This document shows, one piece after another, positions 1 to 7,340 of a DNA stretch of 14,643 nucleotides (positions within the stretch are counted from its first letter, which is position 1; the number at the start of each line of letters is the position of its first letter). A model generated the notes under the pieces. That model ran no database searches and was not told the origin of the DNA. It saw nothing but the letters and a program-made list of their open reading frames with translations. The stretch is from Nitrososphaerota archaeon (GTDB lineage Archaea > Thermoproteota > Nitrososphaeria > Nitrososphaerales > UBA183): NCBI GenBank assembly GCA_027886925.1, contig JAPCJN010000028.1:5301-19943 (forward strand), given 5' to 3'. The position numbers and the translations under genes were made by a program.

Positions 1-990
1 TACGTCAACGACAAGGTCGAGAGAATTGGATCTGTGCGCCTCGCCGACGTCCTTCACGCGAAGAGCGTATTGCCGTCCCAGTATGAGCTGAAGGAGCCCA
101 TAACCGACGCCTACACCCTGGCGCGTTACGCGAAGATCAACACGGCCGCATACGCCGACACGAGAGATCTCGCCCGAGAGATAAACAAGAAAGTGATCAT
201 CCCCGAGATCGAAGACCTGCAGAATAGCGGGGCCGTCACCTGGCTGCAGCTGGACTCGCCTGCCATCGCCGCGGAGTCCTCGACGCCCGACTACATAGCG
301 AGCCTCTACGAGGAGATTGCGAGCGTCGCCAAGCTCCCGGTCGTGGTCCATGCGTGTGGCGACGCCGTCCGGATCTTCTCGTCGCTCCTGACCAAGCTGA
401 AGGTCGACACCATCTCCCTGGACTTTTACCACTACCCGAAGCTCTTCGAGGAGGCTAGCAAGAGGAACTACGACCAGACGATCGGGCTCGGCTGCATGGA
501 CAGCCAGAACATGCGAGTCGAGACGGTCGACGAGACCCGCCGCCTCATCTCCTTCGCGCAGGCGAAGCTCGGGAACGATCGCATCCAGTTCGTCCATCCC
601 CACTGCGGACAGCGAAACCTGAACCGCGAGGTCGCGTATGAGAAGAACGTGGTCCTGACGCTCGCGCGAGACTCTGCGTGCTTCGGGCAGGCGGAGGAGG
701 CCTCTCCGTCCCACCTTACGGAGAAGGAATACGACCCGCGAGGTTACTTCCTGGTCTCGGTCAGCAAAGAGACGAAGGAGATCGTCGTCGCATACTACAC
801 CTACGACCACGTAGCTAAGAAGCGGTTCCGTTCGAGGTCGGCAGAGAGGCTCTTCCAGTCGCTTAACGACGAGGCCGACAGCCTAGGTCTCAGCCGCAGG
901 CACCTAGCCTATCTGACCCTCGAGCTGGGTCGAGCCGAAGCATCTCTGGCGTCCGCCTCACAGACCTATCGCCAGAAGGTGATAGAGTGA
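1..990 (+). CDS. Core-MetE methionine synthase fused to a DUF4346-like C-terminal domain (5' partial)
   Basis: The reading frame is open from base 1, so the start lies outside the window; 329 codons are visible. Codons (counted from base 1) up to about 215 match the C-terminal zinc barrel of cobalamin-independent methionine synthase, which transfers a methyl group to homocysteine. Visible marks are LQLDSP with D85 (family usually DEP), the zinc-ligand motif HACG (H117, C119), GLGCMDS, and HPHCG with C202 as the third zinc ligand. Codons about 243-324 resemble DUF4346: YDPRGYFLVSV, then a helical end with HLAYLTLELGRAEASL. DUF4346 is known in archaeal C1-related proteins, but its function is not established. 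No MetE N-terminal half is visible; archaeal core-MetE proteins lack it. The next gene, MetF-like, starts immediately after the stop, supporting a methyl-group pathway. Whether the donor is a folate, another pterin or methylcobalamin cannot be read from sequence. Confidence 0.85.
   Translation, partial: YVNDKVERIGSVRLADVLHAKSVLPSQYELKEPITDAYTLARYAKINTAAYADTRDLAREINKKVIIPEIEDLQNSGAVTWLQLDSPAIAAESSTPDYIASLYEEIASVAKLPVVVHACGDAVRIFSSLLTKLKVDTISLDFYHYPKLFEEASKRNYDQTIGLGCMDSQNMRVETVDETRRLISFAQAKLGNDRIQFVHPHCGQRNLNREVAYEKNVVLTLARDSACFGQAEEASPSHLTEKEYDPRGYFLVSVSKETKEIVVAYYTYDHVAKKRFRSRSAERLFQSLNDEADSLGLSRRHLAYLTLELGRAEASLASASQTYRQKVIE
978..983 (+). promoter_or_regulatory. Ribosome binding site GGTGAT for the metF-like gene
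   Basis: GGTGAT matches the archaeal anti-Shine-Dalgarno end of 16S rRNA. It lies inside the last codons of the methionine synthase gene, 7 nt before the TTG at 991. This spacing decides the TTG start and shows that the two genes are translated from one mRNA. Confidence 0.7.
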
Positions 991-1866
991 TTGAGGCTTG
1001 CGGAGAGACTGGAACGGGGGATATTCACAACCATAGTCGAGATCTTCCCACCCAATTTCAGCGCGGAGACTTCCAAAGAGCCGCTCCTCGGGCTTAGGCA
1101 GAAGACCCAGGACATAATATCGCGAGTGAAGAAGATCGAGAACCTGGCAGACTGCGTCTTGGTCGCGGACATGAAAGACCTCGGACGCCTGAAGCTGGCT
1201 TCGATCTACACGGCAGCCATGCTAAAGCAAGAACTCGACACCGAGGTGATACCCGTGATCGCGGTGAGAGACAGCAACCGGTCCGCCGTGAGGACGCTGT
1301 TCCTCACAGCGCTTTCCTATGGCCTCGACTCCATCATGCTAGTGTGGGGGGACAAATACAACGACGGAGAGGGCTCGAGCAACGTATACGACTATCCGTC
1401 GCTCTCCGTCGTCATCAAGGAGATGAGGGACCTCGCAGACAGGGCGAACGTAAAGGCGAGCATCCTGGCTCCTGTCAACATCGCCACGCTCAACACGAAG
1501 AAGGGCGAGGGGATCGCGACCTCACGGCTCGAAAGCGGGGCCGATTGCCTCCTCGCACAGCCGCCCACATCCGACGTCTCTCAGACCCTCCCAGAGCAGG
1601 TCAAAATCCTCGAAGAGAAGCGGCTCAAAGCGAACGTCCTGCTCAACGTCTTCCCCTTCCGGGACAGGGATGACCTCCAGGCATGCAGGCAACGTTTCAA
1701 CTGGAACATACCCGAGGTAGTCGACAAGATGGCTCTGGAGGGCGGAGAGGCGAGGCTGCTGAAGGAGTCAAAATCGGTGGTCGACAAGATGCGCCAGGGA
1801 CGTCTGCCAGGCGTCTACGTCTCGACCAGGGGAAGGCCTGAGCTCGCACGATTCATCCTTGACTAG
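991..1866 (+). CDS. metF: Methylenetetrahydrofolate reductase (MetF family)
   Basis: A 291-aa soluble TIM-barrel flavoprotein of the MetF family, which reduces 5,10-methylene- to 5-methyl-tetrahydrofolate or a pterin analogue. Supporting motifs: VEIFPP near the N-terminus (E17 matches the catalytic glutamate of MetF), PVIAVRDSNRSAV (residues 88-100, the typical region ending in R-D-x-N-R), LVWGDKYND (117-125, the usual GD), and a Q190 region (LLAQPPTSD) matching the TQ motif. Length fits the short prokaryotic class. It starts with TTG directly after the TGA of the methionine synthase gene, with GGTGAT 7 nt upstream. The pairing suggests it makes the methyl donor for the upstream enzyme. The C-terminal barrel motifs are weakly conserved, so the exact pterin cofactor and electron donor are open. 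Confidence 0.85.
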   Translation: MRLAERLERGIFTTIVEIFPPNFSAETSKEPLLGLRQKTQDIISRVKKIENLADCVLVADMKDLGRLKLASIYTAAMLKQELDTEVIPVIAVRDSNRSAVRTLFLTALSYGLDSIMLVWGDKYNDGEGSSNVYDYPSLSVVIKEMRDLADRANVKASILAPVNIATLNTKKGEGIATSRLESGADCLLAQPPTSDVSQTLPEQVKILEEKRLKANVLLNVFPFRDRDDLQACRQRFNWNIPEVVDKMALEGGEARLLKESKSVVDKMRQGRLPGVYVSTRGRPELARFILD

Positions 1867-1955
1867 CTAGATAGATAGCGGAGGCAGCCAGCCAGGCGGA
1901 TAGGGCAGGGTCCGCCAACTTCGCACGAACAAAACCTAAATAAATAAATAAAATC
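1864..1955. repeat. Intergenic short tetranucleotide repeats, (TAGN)4 and (TAAA)4
   Basis: The 177-nt gap between metF and the nucleotidyltransferase begins with four TAG-initiated tetramers (1864-1879), then short AGCC repeats, and contains four perfect TAAA units at 1937-1952. The TAAA tract is the only AT-rich stretch in the gap. Confidence 0.6.
1935..1955 (+). promoter_or_regulatory. Candidate TATA element upstream of the nucleotidyltransferase
   Basis: CCTAAATAAATAAATAAAAT lies in GC-rich surroundings and resembles an archaeal BRE/TATA element. It would place transcription start near 1970-1975, giving a leader of about 70 nt. No Shine-Dalgarno sequence precedes the ATG at 2044, so a closer unrecognised promoter is also possible. 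Confidence 0.4.
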
Positions 1956-2043
1956 GTGAGGCGACTTCGAACGAAACCTTCTTGTCCGAACTCCTTCCTC
2001 GACGACGCAACGACCTCCATTTCCGCGAAAATCCCAGTTTTCC

Positions 2044-2769
2044 ATGAAAGCCCTGATCCTCGCGGGAGGTAAGGGCCTCAGGCTGAGGCCGCTCACCGAC
2101 GACAAGCCGAAACCCCTTGTCATGGTCAGTGGAAAACCCATCGCCGAGTGGCAGATAGACTGGTTGCTGGAAAACGTCAAGCTGGAGCAGGTAATCTTCT
2201 TGTGCGGTCACAAGTGGACGAAGCTGAAGGAGCACTTCGGCACTAGCTATTCGGGAGTCGCGATAGACTACAGCGTCGAGGAGGCTCCTCTAGGGACAGG
2301 CGGCGCGTTCCGCAAGGCGATTTCCGCGTTCAAGATTGGCGACGAGGACATCGCGATGATGAACGGGGACATTGTCACAGACATGAGCCTGCGGGACATG
2401 GTCTCGACACACAAGGCCTCGAAGACCTCTCCGTTGATCACACTCCTCCTGGCGCCCTACAAGTCGAGGTTCGGGATAGTCAAGATCGACGAATCAAACC
2501 TGGTTAGGAAGTTCGAGGAGAAGCCAGAGTTTCCAGACGTCTGGATCAACGGGGGGATCTACGTCGCCAACGCTCGGAGAATCTTCGAACACCTTCCGGA
2601 GAAGGGCGACATCGAGCGGGAGACGTTCCCGAAGATCGTGGACTCCGGACAGATAATGGCGTATCCCTACAGAGGATTTTGGTCGTTGATCGACTCGATC
2701 AAGGACATCCAAGAGGTCGAGCCGCAGTTGAAGCTGCTGGGTGCTCGGAAGGGTAAGGCACAAGGATAG
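2044..2769 (+). CDS. Sugar-1-phosphate nucleotidyltransferase (NTP_transferase family)
   Basis: A 241-aa protein with the full fold signature of sugar-phosphate nucleotidyltransferases, which join a sugar 1-phosphate to an NTP to make an NDP-sugar and pyrophosphate. Motifs in order: GGKGLRLRPLT (8-18), the nucleotide-binding loop, followed by KPKPLV; EEAPLGTGGA (79-88); MNGDIV (106-111), the metal-binding aspartate; FEEKP (157-161); and NGGIYV (169-174). The short length means there is no C-terminal left-handed beta-helix, as in RmlA- or HddC-like enzymes, so no acetyltransferase activity is expected. Base and sugar specificity (GDP-mannose/heptose versus dTDP-/UDP-glucose types) cannot be assigned. 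It appears to be its own transcription unit, separated by 91 nt and a new promoter from guaB. Likely role: precursors for surface glycans or protein glycosylation. Confidence 0.88.
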   Translation: MKALILAGGKGLRLRPLTDDKPKPLVMVSGKPIAEWQIDWLLENVKLEQVIFLCGHKWTKLKEHFGTSYSGVAIDYSVEEAPLGTGGAFRKAISAFKIGDEDIAMMNGDIVTDMSLRDMVSTHKASKTSPLITLLLAPYKSRFGIVKIDESNLVRKFEEKPEFPDVWINGGIYVANARRIFEHLPEKGDIERETFPKIVDSGQIMAYPYRGFWSLIDSIKDIQEVEPQLKLLGARKGKAQG

Positions 2770-2808
2770 TCCTTGTCGAGGCTTCGACCATCCATCCTCA
2801 CTTCGAAA

Positions 2809-2821
2809 CGCTTATTATATC
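2809..2821 (+). promoter_or_regulatory. TATA promoter of the guaB-guaA-ada operon
   Basis: CGCTTATTATATC is a good archaeal TATA box (core 2811-2820). It predicts transcription start near 2841-2846 and a short leader before the TTG at 2861. No strong Shine-Dalgarno sequence is seen, as expected for a first gene in an archaeal operon. Confidence 0.6.
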
Positions 2822-2860
2822 ACCACGGGGTGCGTCCTTTGGTAAGGGTCACCAAAACTC

Positions 2861-3961
2861 TTGCCACCAAGTTTTGTTACGAAGCTGAAAAACGCGTCTC
2901 AGGCCTATACTTTCCGGGATTTCATCCTCCTTCCTGGCAGGAGCGAAGTGGAACCGAAGGACATCGACCTTTCAACGAAACTGACCAAAAAGATCAAACT
3001 CAGCATCCCTTTCGTCACATCCCCCATGGACACGGTGACAGAGTGGAGGATGGCCGTCGAGCTGGCGAGGCTGGGCGGCGCGGGGGTGATCCACCGCAAC
3101 ATGAGCATCGAGGACCAGGTGGAGCAGGTGAAGAAGGCCAAAGCCTCGAGGGTGGAGGCCAAGACGGCCGACGACAAGGGGAAGCCCCTCGTCGGCGCCT
3201 CGGTCTCGCCTCTCGACACAAAGAGGTGCGAGGCCATTGACAAGGTCGCCGACTTCTTGGTCGCCGACGTCGCGCACTTCCACAACTCGAACGTCTTGAA
3301 GACGACGGCAAGACTGCTCCCCCAACTGAGCAAGGATTTCATCGCAGGCAACATCGGGACCAAGCGCGCCGTGCAAGACATCGTAACGGAGCTTCCTCGG
3401 GTTGACGGTTTCAGGGTAGGGATTGGTTCAGGCTCTGTTTGCATCACCTCCGAGGTCACGCGGGTTGGCGCCCCCACGCTGTTCGCAGTCTCAGAGGTTG
3501 CGACCGCGCTCAGCGAGCTGAACGCAGACATCCCCATAATCGGGGATGGCGGGATACGGGGAGCAGGCGACGCCTCGTTGGCCCTCGCCGCGGGTGCGTC
3601 TACCGTCATGCTGGGGTCGATGCTCGCGGGGGCGGATGAATCTCCCTCAAGAGTGGTGACGAAAGGCGGGAAGAAGATGAAGGTCCACAGGGGGATGGCC
3701 AGCTCGGCCGCCCGCAGCGTCAGGTTCGCGCTCGACAGATACAGCGTCCCGGCAAAAGGCCTTGTCGAAGGGGTCGAAGCGTACGTGGGATATTCTGGCC
3801 CCGCCGCCGATACTATCTCGAAGTTGGAGAATGGCCTAAAGGCGTCCTTCGGCTACTCGGGCGCGAGGAACATCCCAGACCTGTGGTCCGTCGCTTCTTT
3901 CGGTTACGTCTCTCCCCAGGGGACCTCAGAACTTGGAGTGCACTCGCTCACCCTAAAGTGA
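2861..3961 (+). CDS. guaB: IMP dehydrogenase lacking the CBS (Bateman) domain
   Basis: A 366-aa TIM-barrel enzyme that oxidises IMP to XMP with NAD+, the committed step of GMP synthesis. Motifs: TFRDFILLPG (17-26); SPMDTVTEWRMAVELARLGGAGVIHRNMS (split across 54-82); the catalytic loop GSGSVCITSE with C194; DGGIRGAGD (229-237) for phosphate binding; the flap HRGMASSAAR; and the Arg-Tyr pair R293-Y294 in LDRYS, which marks IMP dehydrogenases and is absent from GMP reductases. After HRNMSIEDQVEQVKKAKA the chain runs straight into the barrel (GASVSPLD), so the usual about 120-residue CBS pair is missing, which explains the short length (typical about 480-500). The TTG start is supported by the promoter position. 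It is followed closely by guaA. GMP reductase is the main alternative, disfavoured by R-Y and the guaA neighbour. Confidence 0.92.
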   Translation: MPPSFVTKLKNASQAYTFRDFILLPGRSEVEPKDIDLSTKLTKKIKLSIPFVTSPMDTVTEWRMAVELARLGGAGVIHRNMSIEDQVEQVKKAKASRVEAKTADDKGKPLVGASVSPLDTKRCEAIDKVADFLVADVAHFHNSNVLKTTARLLPQLSKDFIAGNIGTKRAVQDIVTELPRVDGFRVGIGSGSVCITSEVTRVGAPTLFAVSEVATALSELNADIPIIGDGGIRGAGDASLALAAGASTVMLGSMLAGADESPSRVVTKGGKKMKVHRGMASSAARSVRFALDRYSVPAKGLVEGVEAYVGYSGPAADTISKLENGLKASFGYSGARNIPDLWSVASFGYVSPQGTSELGVHSLTLK

Positions 3962-4052
3962 GGATGTCTGCGTGTCGTCTAGATTGAAAAGTGCAAGAGC
4001 GACGAACCGGAAAACGAAGACGAAATCCCCTTTTGCCACAGGAACGACGACG

Positions 4053-5615
4053 ATGACGAGCAGGAAGGACACCCATCTCCTTCGCGGCGGAATCGCCATC
4101 CTGGATTTCGGAGGGCAATATTCTCACCTGATAGCGAGGCGGATCCGGGCGCTGGGAGTCTACGCGGCCCTCCTTCCCTTCGACACGTCGGTCCCGTCTC
4201 TCAAAGGGATGGGCGTGGCAGGAGTTGTCCTGTCGGGCGGACCGGCGAGCGTCTACGAGACCATGGCGCCCCATCCGGACGAGCACATGTTCTCCGGTGA
4301 GATACCTGTCCTCGGAATCTGTTACGGATACCAGCTGCTTGTGCAGGCCCACGGCGGGGAGGTGGCGAGGGCCTCCCGAAGAGAGTACGGAAAGTCAAGC
4401 CTTCGGATTACCGATAGCTCTACCCTTTTCAAGGGAATAGACGGGGACCGCATCACCTGCTGGATGAGCCACGGCGACTTTGCAAAGTCGCTGCCAAAGG
4501 ACTTCTCCTCCATCGCCACCAGCGCCAACTCGCCCTACGCCGCCATCCGCTCATCGGACGGCGTCCAGTTCGGAGTGCAGTTCCACCCTGAGGTCGTGCA
4601 GACAGAGCACGGCGTCGAGATACTCTCGAACTTCGTCCTTCAGGTCTGCCGCGCGGAGAAAAGGTGGAGCATGAAGAACTTCCTCGAGGAGACCGTCAGC
4701 CAGCTCAAGGGGACGCCCGAAGGGAGGGTCCTGTGCGCGGTATCCGGGGGCGTTGACTCTTCGGTCGCCTCCGTCCTGCTCATCAGAGCGATCCTCGAGA
4801 GGCTTCAATGCGTCTTCATCGACACTGGCCTGTTGCGGGAGGGCGAAGGGACGGAGGTCTCCAAGTTTCTGATGGACGACCTTGGCGTCCCGGTAGAGTT
4901 CCTCGACGCCTCCAAGAGGTTCCTTGCGGAGCTGAAGGGGGTCGTCGACCCCGAGGAGAAGAGGAAGATAATCGGGCGGGTCTTCGTTCAGACGTTCGAA
5001 GAGTACGCAAAGAAGAAGGGTCCGTTCAGGTACCTCGCGCAGGGCACCCTCTATCCCGACGTCATAGAGAGCGGTCAGACCAGCGCGCCAGCCTCGGTCA
5101 TCAAGACCCACCACAACGTGGGCGGCCTCCCGAGGGAGATGAAGATGGAACTCATCGAGCCCCTGCGCGAGCTCTACAAAGACGAGGTGAGGGTGCTGGG
5201 CTCCCTCCTCGGGCTCCCCGCCAAAGTCCTGCAGAGGCATCCTTTCCCCGGCCCTGGCCTAGCTGTGAGGATAATCGGGGAGGTGACCAAGGACAAGTTG
5301 AAGGTGTGCAAGGGCGCGAACAGCGTCGTCGAGCAGGTCATGCAGGAGGAGAACCTCTACAATGAAGTTTGGCAAGCTTTCGCGTACGTGGGGGATGACC
5401 GTGTCACGGGCGTGCTCGGAGACGTCCGGCGGGTGGGCTTCCAGGTGACTGTGAAGGCGGTCGAGTCCGTGGACGCCATGACGGCTGACTGGTATCGCAT
5501 CCCCTACCGTGTGCTGGAAAAGATCTCGAGCAGGATCACGAACGAGGTCGACGGAGCGGTCAGCGTGGTCTACTCCGTCTCCTCAAAGCCTCCGGCGACC
5601 ATCGAGCCACAATGA
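4053..5615 (+). CDS. guaA: GMP synthase (glutamine-hydrolysing), single-chain
   Basis: Converts XMP to GMP using glutamine and ATP. Numbered from a possible upstream GTG at 3972, the glutamine amidotransferase domain contains ILDFGGQYSHLIARR (43-57), LGICYGYQ with nucleophile C117, and QFHPEVVQTE with H205 and E207 completing the triad. The ATP pyrophosphatase domain has the P-loop AVSGGVDSS (256-264), followed by RYLAQGTLYPDVIES and HHNVGGLP. The dimerisation domain has GDDRVTGVLGDVRRVGFQVT and RITNEVDGA, ending SKPPATIEPQ where most homologues end in IEWE. Both halves are in one polypeptide, unlike the two-subunit enzyme of many euryarchaea. ATG 4053 gives 520 aa, the usual length. GTG 3972, only 10 nt after guaB, would add 27 low-complexity, basic, threonine-rich residues with weaker coding bias, so I prefer 4053. 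Confidence 0.93.
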   Translation: MTSRKDTHLLRGGIAILDFGGQYSHLIARRIRALGVYAALLPFDTSVPSLKGMGVAGVVLSGGPASVYETMAPHPDEHMFSGEIPVLGICYGYQLLVQAHGGEVARASRREYGKSSLRITDSSTLFKGIDGDRITCWMSHGDFAKSLPKDFSSIATSANSPYAAIRSSDGVQFGVQFHPEVVQTEHGVEILSNFVLQVCRAEKRWSMKNFLEETVSQLKGTPEGRVLCAVSGGVDSSVASVLLIRAILERLQCVFIDTGLLREGEGTEVSKFLMDDLGVPVEFLDASKRFLAELKGVVDPEEKRKIIGRVFVQTFEEYAKKKGPFRYLAQGTLYPDVIESGQTSAPASVIKTHHNVGGLPREMKMELIEPLRELYKDEVRVLGSLLGLPAKVLQRHPFPGPGLAVRIIGEVTKDKLKVCKGANSVVEQVMQEENLYNEVWQAFAYVGDDRVTGVLGDVRRVGFQVTVKAVESVDAMTADWYRIPYRVLEKISSRITNEVDGAVSVVYSVSSKPPATIEPQ

Positions 5616-5620
5616 GGTGA
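5615..5620 (+). promoter_or_regulatory. Ribosome binding site AGGTGA for the adenosine deaminase gene
   Basis: AGGTGA overlaps the guaA stop codon and ends 7 nt before the TTG at 5628. This supports that TTG over the out-of-frame TTG at 5624 and implies translation from the guaBA mRNA. Confidence 0.7.
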
Positions 5621-5627
5621 CAATTGT

Positions 5628-6620
5628 TTGGCAGAGTTCCTAGGCCCGCAGACGCAACTTGCAGAGCTTCACGTCCATCTCGGGAGTTCTGTGGACCCTG
5701 CCGTAATGTGGGAGATCGCCCACGCACAGGGGATCAAGCTGCCGACGAAAGACTACTGGGAGTTCGTGAACATGATAACGGTGAACCCGAAGAAGGTGAA
5801 GTCCTTCGAAGACTATCTAGCCCTCTTCCATTGGACGGAGCTCATCCAATCGAGCCCACTGGCCATAGAAGCATCCGTCTATCACACGATCGCGGGAGCC
5901 TACAGGAAGAACAACATCACCCTGCTCGAGCTCCGGTTCAACCCGATGAAGAGGAACAGAGGAGGGGAGAGGGACCTCGACCAGATAATGATGGCAGCGG
6001 CCCGAGGCCTGGACAGGGCCTCGGCAGAGTACCCCGTGAAGACGGGCATCATAGTCTGTCTCGACAGGACGTTCAACCATCAGCTGAACGAGATACTCGT
6101 GGACAAGGCGCTGAAATACAGGAACAGGGGCGTCGTCGGCATAGACATCGCAGGTTCCGCGATGAAGGGCTTCCGATACTCCGATTGCAAGGGGCTCTAC
6201 AGGAAAGCCAAGAAGGCAGGGCTCGGGCTTACCGTCCACGCCGGCGAGGACGAGGGCCACGACTCCGTCAGGGAGGTGCTCGAGCAGCTCGAGCCAGACA
6301 GGATCGGCCACGGCGTCAGGGCCACCGAGAACGCCGAGACGATGGAGATGCTTCAAGAAAGAGGGGTCACCCTGGAGCTGTGTCCGTCGTCTAACTTCAA
6401 CACTCGCGTCATAAGGGGAGTAGGCGAGATGAAACGCGTCTTCAGGGCGCTCCACAGGAGCCGGATCAAGTACACGATAAACACGGACGGGCCGGAGATG
6501 CTCATGACCAACCTGAGGGGTGAGATAGACTTCCTATTGAGAAACGGCATCCTAAAGGACGACGACATCTTAAGAGCGAACCGGAATGCTTTCGCGGCGA
6601 CATTCATCCCCTCGAGCTAG
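5628..6620 (+). CDS. Adenosine deaminase-like metal-dependent hydrolase
   Basis: A 330-aa amidohydrolase-fold protein of the adenosine/AMP deaminase family; it would convert adenosine or a related 6-aminopurine nucleoside to the inosine form and ammonia. Motifs in order: ELHVHLGSS with metal ligands H15 and H17; LELRFNP (100-106); VGIDIAG (170-176); TVHAGED with H204 and catalytic E207; RIGHGVR with H228; CPSSNFNT (252-259); and NTDGPEML (285-292) with metal ligand D287. In classical adenosine deaminases the last motif is TDDP, and the second aspartate contacts purine N7; here it is glycine (G288), so substrate preference may differ. Length is normal. The gene lies 12 nt after guaA, and the TTG start is fixed by AGGTGA. 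The operon context suggests that inosine-type products feed, via IMP, into GuaB/GuaA. Confidence 0.85.
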   Translation: MAEFLGPQTQLAELHVHLGSSVDPAVMWEIAHAQGIKLPTKDYWEFVNMITVNPKKVKSFEDYLALFHWTELIQSSPLAIEASVYHTIAGAYRKNNITLLELRFNPMKRNRGGERDLDQIMMAAARGLDRASAEYPVKTGIIVCLDRTFNHQLNEILVDKALKYRNRGVVGIDIAGSAMKGFRYSDCKGLYRKAKKAGLGLTVHAGEDEGHDSVREVLEQLEPDRIGHGVRATENAETMEMLQERGVTLELCPSSNFNTRVIRGVGEMKRVFRALHRSRIKYTINTDGPEMLMTNLRGEIDFLLRNGILKDDDILRANRNAFAATFIPSS

Positions 6621-6663
6621 CTCCTTCGTCCCATCCTGAGCGAGCGGAGCCCTGTATCAGACT

Positions 6664-6675
6664 AGCTTTTTATCA
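6664..6675 (+). promoter_or_regulatory. TATA promoter of the 6710 gene
   Basis: AGCTTTTTATCA has its core at about 6667-6673, predicting transcription start near 6696. A TTG at 6686 would lie upstream of that start, so the ATG at 6710 is the better initiation codon. Confidence 0.5.
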
Positions 6676-6709
6676 ACGTCCAACTTTGGGAGACGATCGA
6701 GCGATCCAT

Positions 6710-7255
6710 ATGACGGGACAAGATGCACACGACCACAAGAAGGGAGAGGGGAAGGCGGAAAAGGAAGTGATCGACGAAGACATCCTCGACGAGGGCTCCT
6801 ACTATCTTTCAAAGCTTGACCTTGACGTGGATGCGATAGCCGAACGATTCGAGACCTTGCCCTCGAAAGTGCTGAAGCACAAGAATCGGTTCGAGGGGAA
6901 ACTGAAGAAAGGCACCGTGGTCGAGACCAAGACCGACCTGGACTTTTGGAGGAACGTAAAATTCGAGGCCGAAGGCAACATCAAGGTGACGTTCGTCAGC
7001 GACCGCGGGTTCCATCATTCCTGGAGGTCCGACATGGAGAAGCTGGACGACTCCACGTTGTTCGAGATATTCGAATCTTGCAAGCGCTTCCTCAACCTCG
7101 ACCCGAACTCGAGGTTCCTGGAATATGCGCCTCCGAAGAACTACGACCCGCTTGCCATGCAGCGGGAGATCAACAACGCCGTGACCGTCATCACGTCCAT
7201 CCTCTCCCAAAGGTCTAAGGAAGAGGGGGGCAGGCAATCGGTGACCGACAGGTGA
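6710..7255 (+). CDS. Conserved-looking soluble hypothetical protein
   Basis: A 181-aa protein I do not recognise. It begins with a short charged, histidine- and lysine-rich segment (HDHKKGEGKAEKE), then a compact region containing YYLSKLDLDVDAIAERFETLPSKVLKHK, a central stretch VVETKTDLDFWRNVKFEAEGNIKVTFVSDRGFHHSW, and a helical C-terminal part ending NNAVTVITSILSQRSKEE. There is no signal peptide, membrane segment or cysteine pair suggesting redox chemistry. High G/C at third codon positions supports real coding. The start was chosen from the TATA box at 6667-6673: ATG 6710 gives a short leader, whereas the in-frame TTG at 6686 is too close. It sits between the purine operon and sod, with its own promoter, so context does not indicate a role. 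Confidence 0.75.
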   Translation: MTGQDAHDHKKGEGKAEKEVIDEDILDEGSYYLSKLDLDVDAIAERFETLPSKVLKHKNRFEGKLKKGTVVETKTDLDFWRNVKFEAEGNIKVTFVSDRGFHHSWRSDMEKLDDSTLFEIFESCKRFLNLDPNSRFLEYAPPKNYDPLAMQREINNAVTVITSILSQRSKEEGGRQSVTDR

Positions 7256-7270
7256 AGAGCCTCGCTCAAA

Positions 7271-7289
7271 CAAGCAAGCAAGCAAGCAA
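7271..7289. repeat. (CAAG)4 tetranucleotide tandem repeat
   Basis: Four perfect CAAG units plus CAA lie just after the stop codon at 7255. They sit in the gap before sod, immediately left of the inverted repeats. Confidence 0.8.
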
Positions 7290-7297
7290 AGTAATCC

Positions 7298-7326
7298 GGG
7301 GCGCACTAGCGCCCCGAGGCGCTAGT
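7298..7326. promoter_or_regulatory. Two overlapping perfect inverted repeats upstream of sod (candidate operator)
   Basis: First dyad: GGGGCGC (7298-7304), ACTA spacer, GCGCCCC (7309-7315), 7 bp. Second dyad: ACTAGCGCC (7305-7313), CCGA spacer, GGCGCTAGT (7318-7326), 9 bp. They share 7305-7315, so as RNA hairpins they are mutually exclusive. They end 18 nt before the sod TATA element, so in DNA they could be binding sites for a regulator. There is no T-run downstream, so a terminator for the upstream gene is less likely. Confidence 0.6.
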
Positions 7327-7340
7327 AACATTCTTCAGAA

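Noticed and set aside
2905..3609. Long minus-strand frame opposite guaB (and similar ones opposite guaA and the deaminase)
   Set aside because: These are antisense shadows of strongly supported enzymes in GC-rich DNA. Their translations are low-complexity and show no domains, start signals or promoters.
7298..7326. Bacterial-type intrinsic terminator
   Set aside because: Strong hairpins, but no following T-run, and the host is archaeal. Position by the sod promoter favours a regulatory role.
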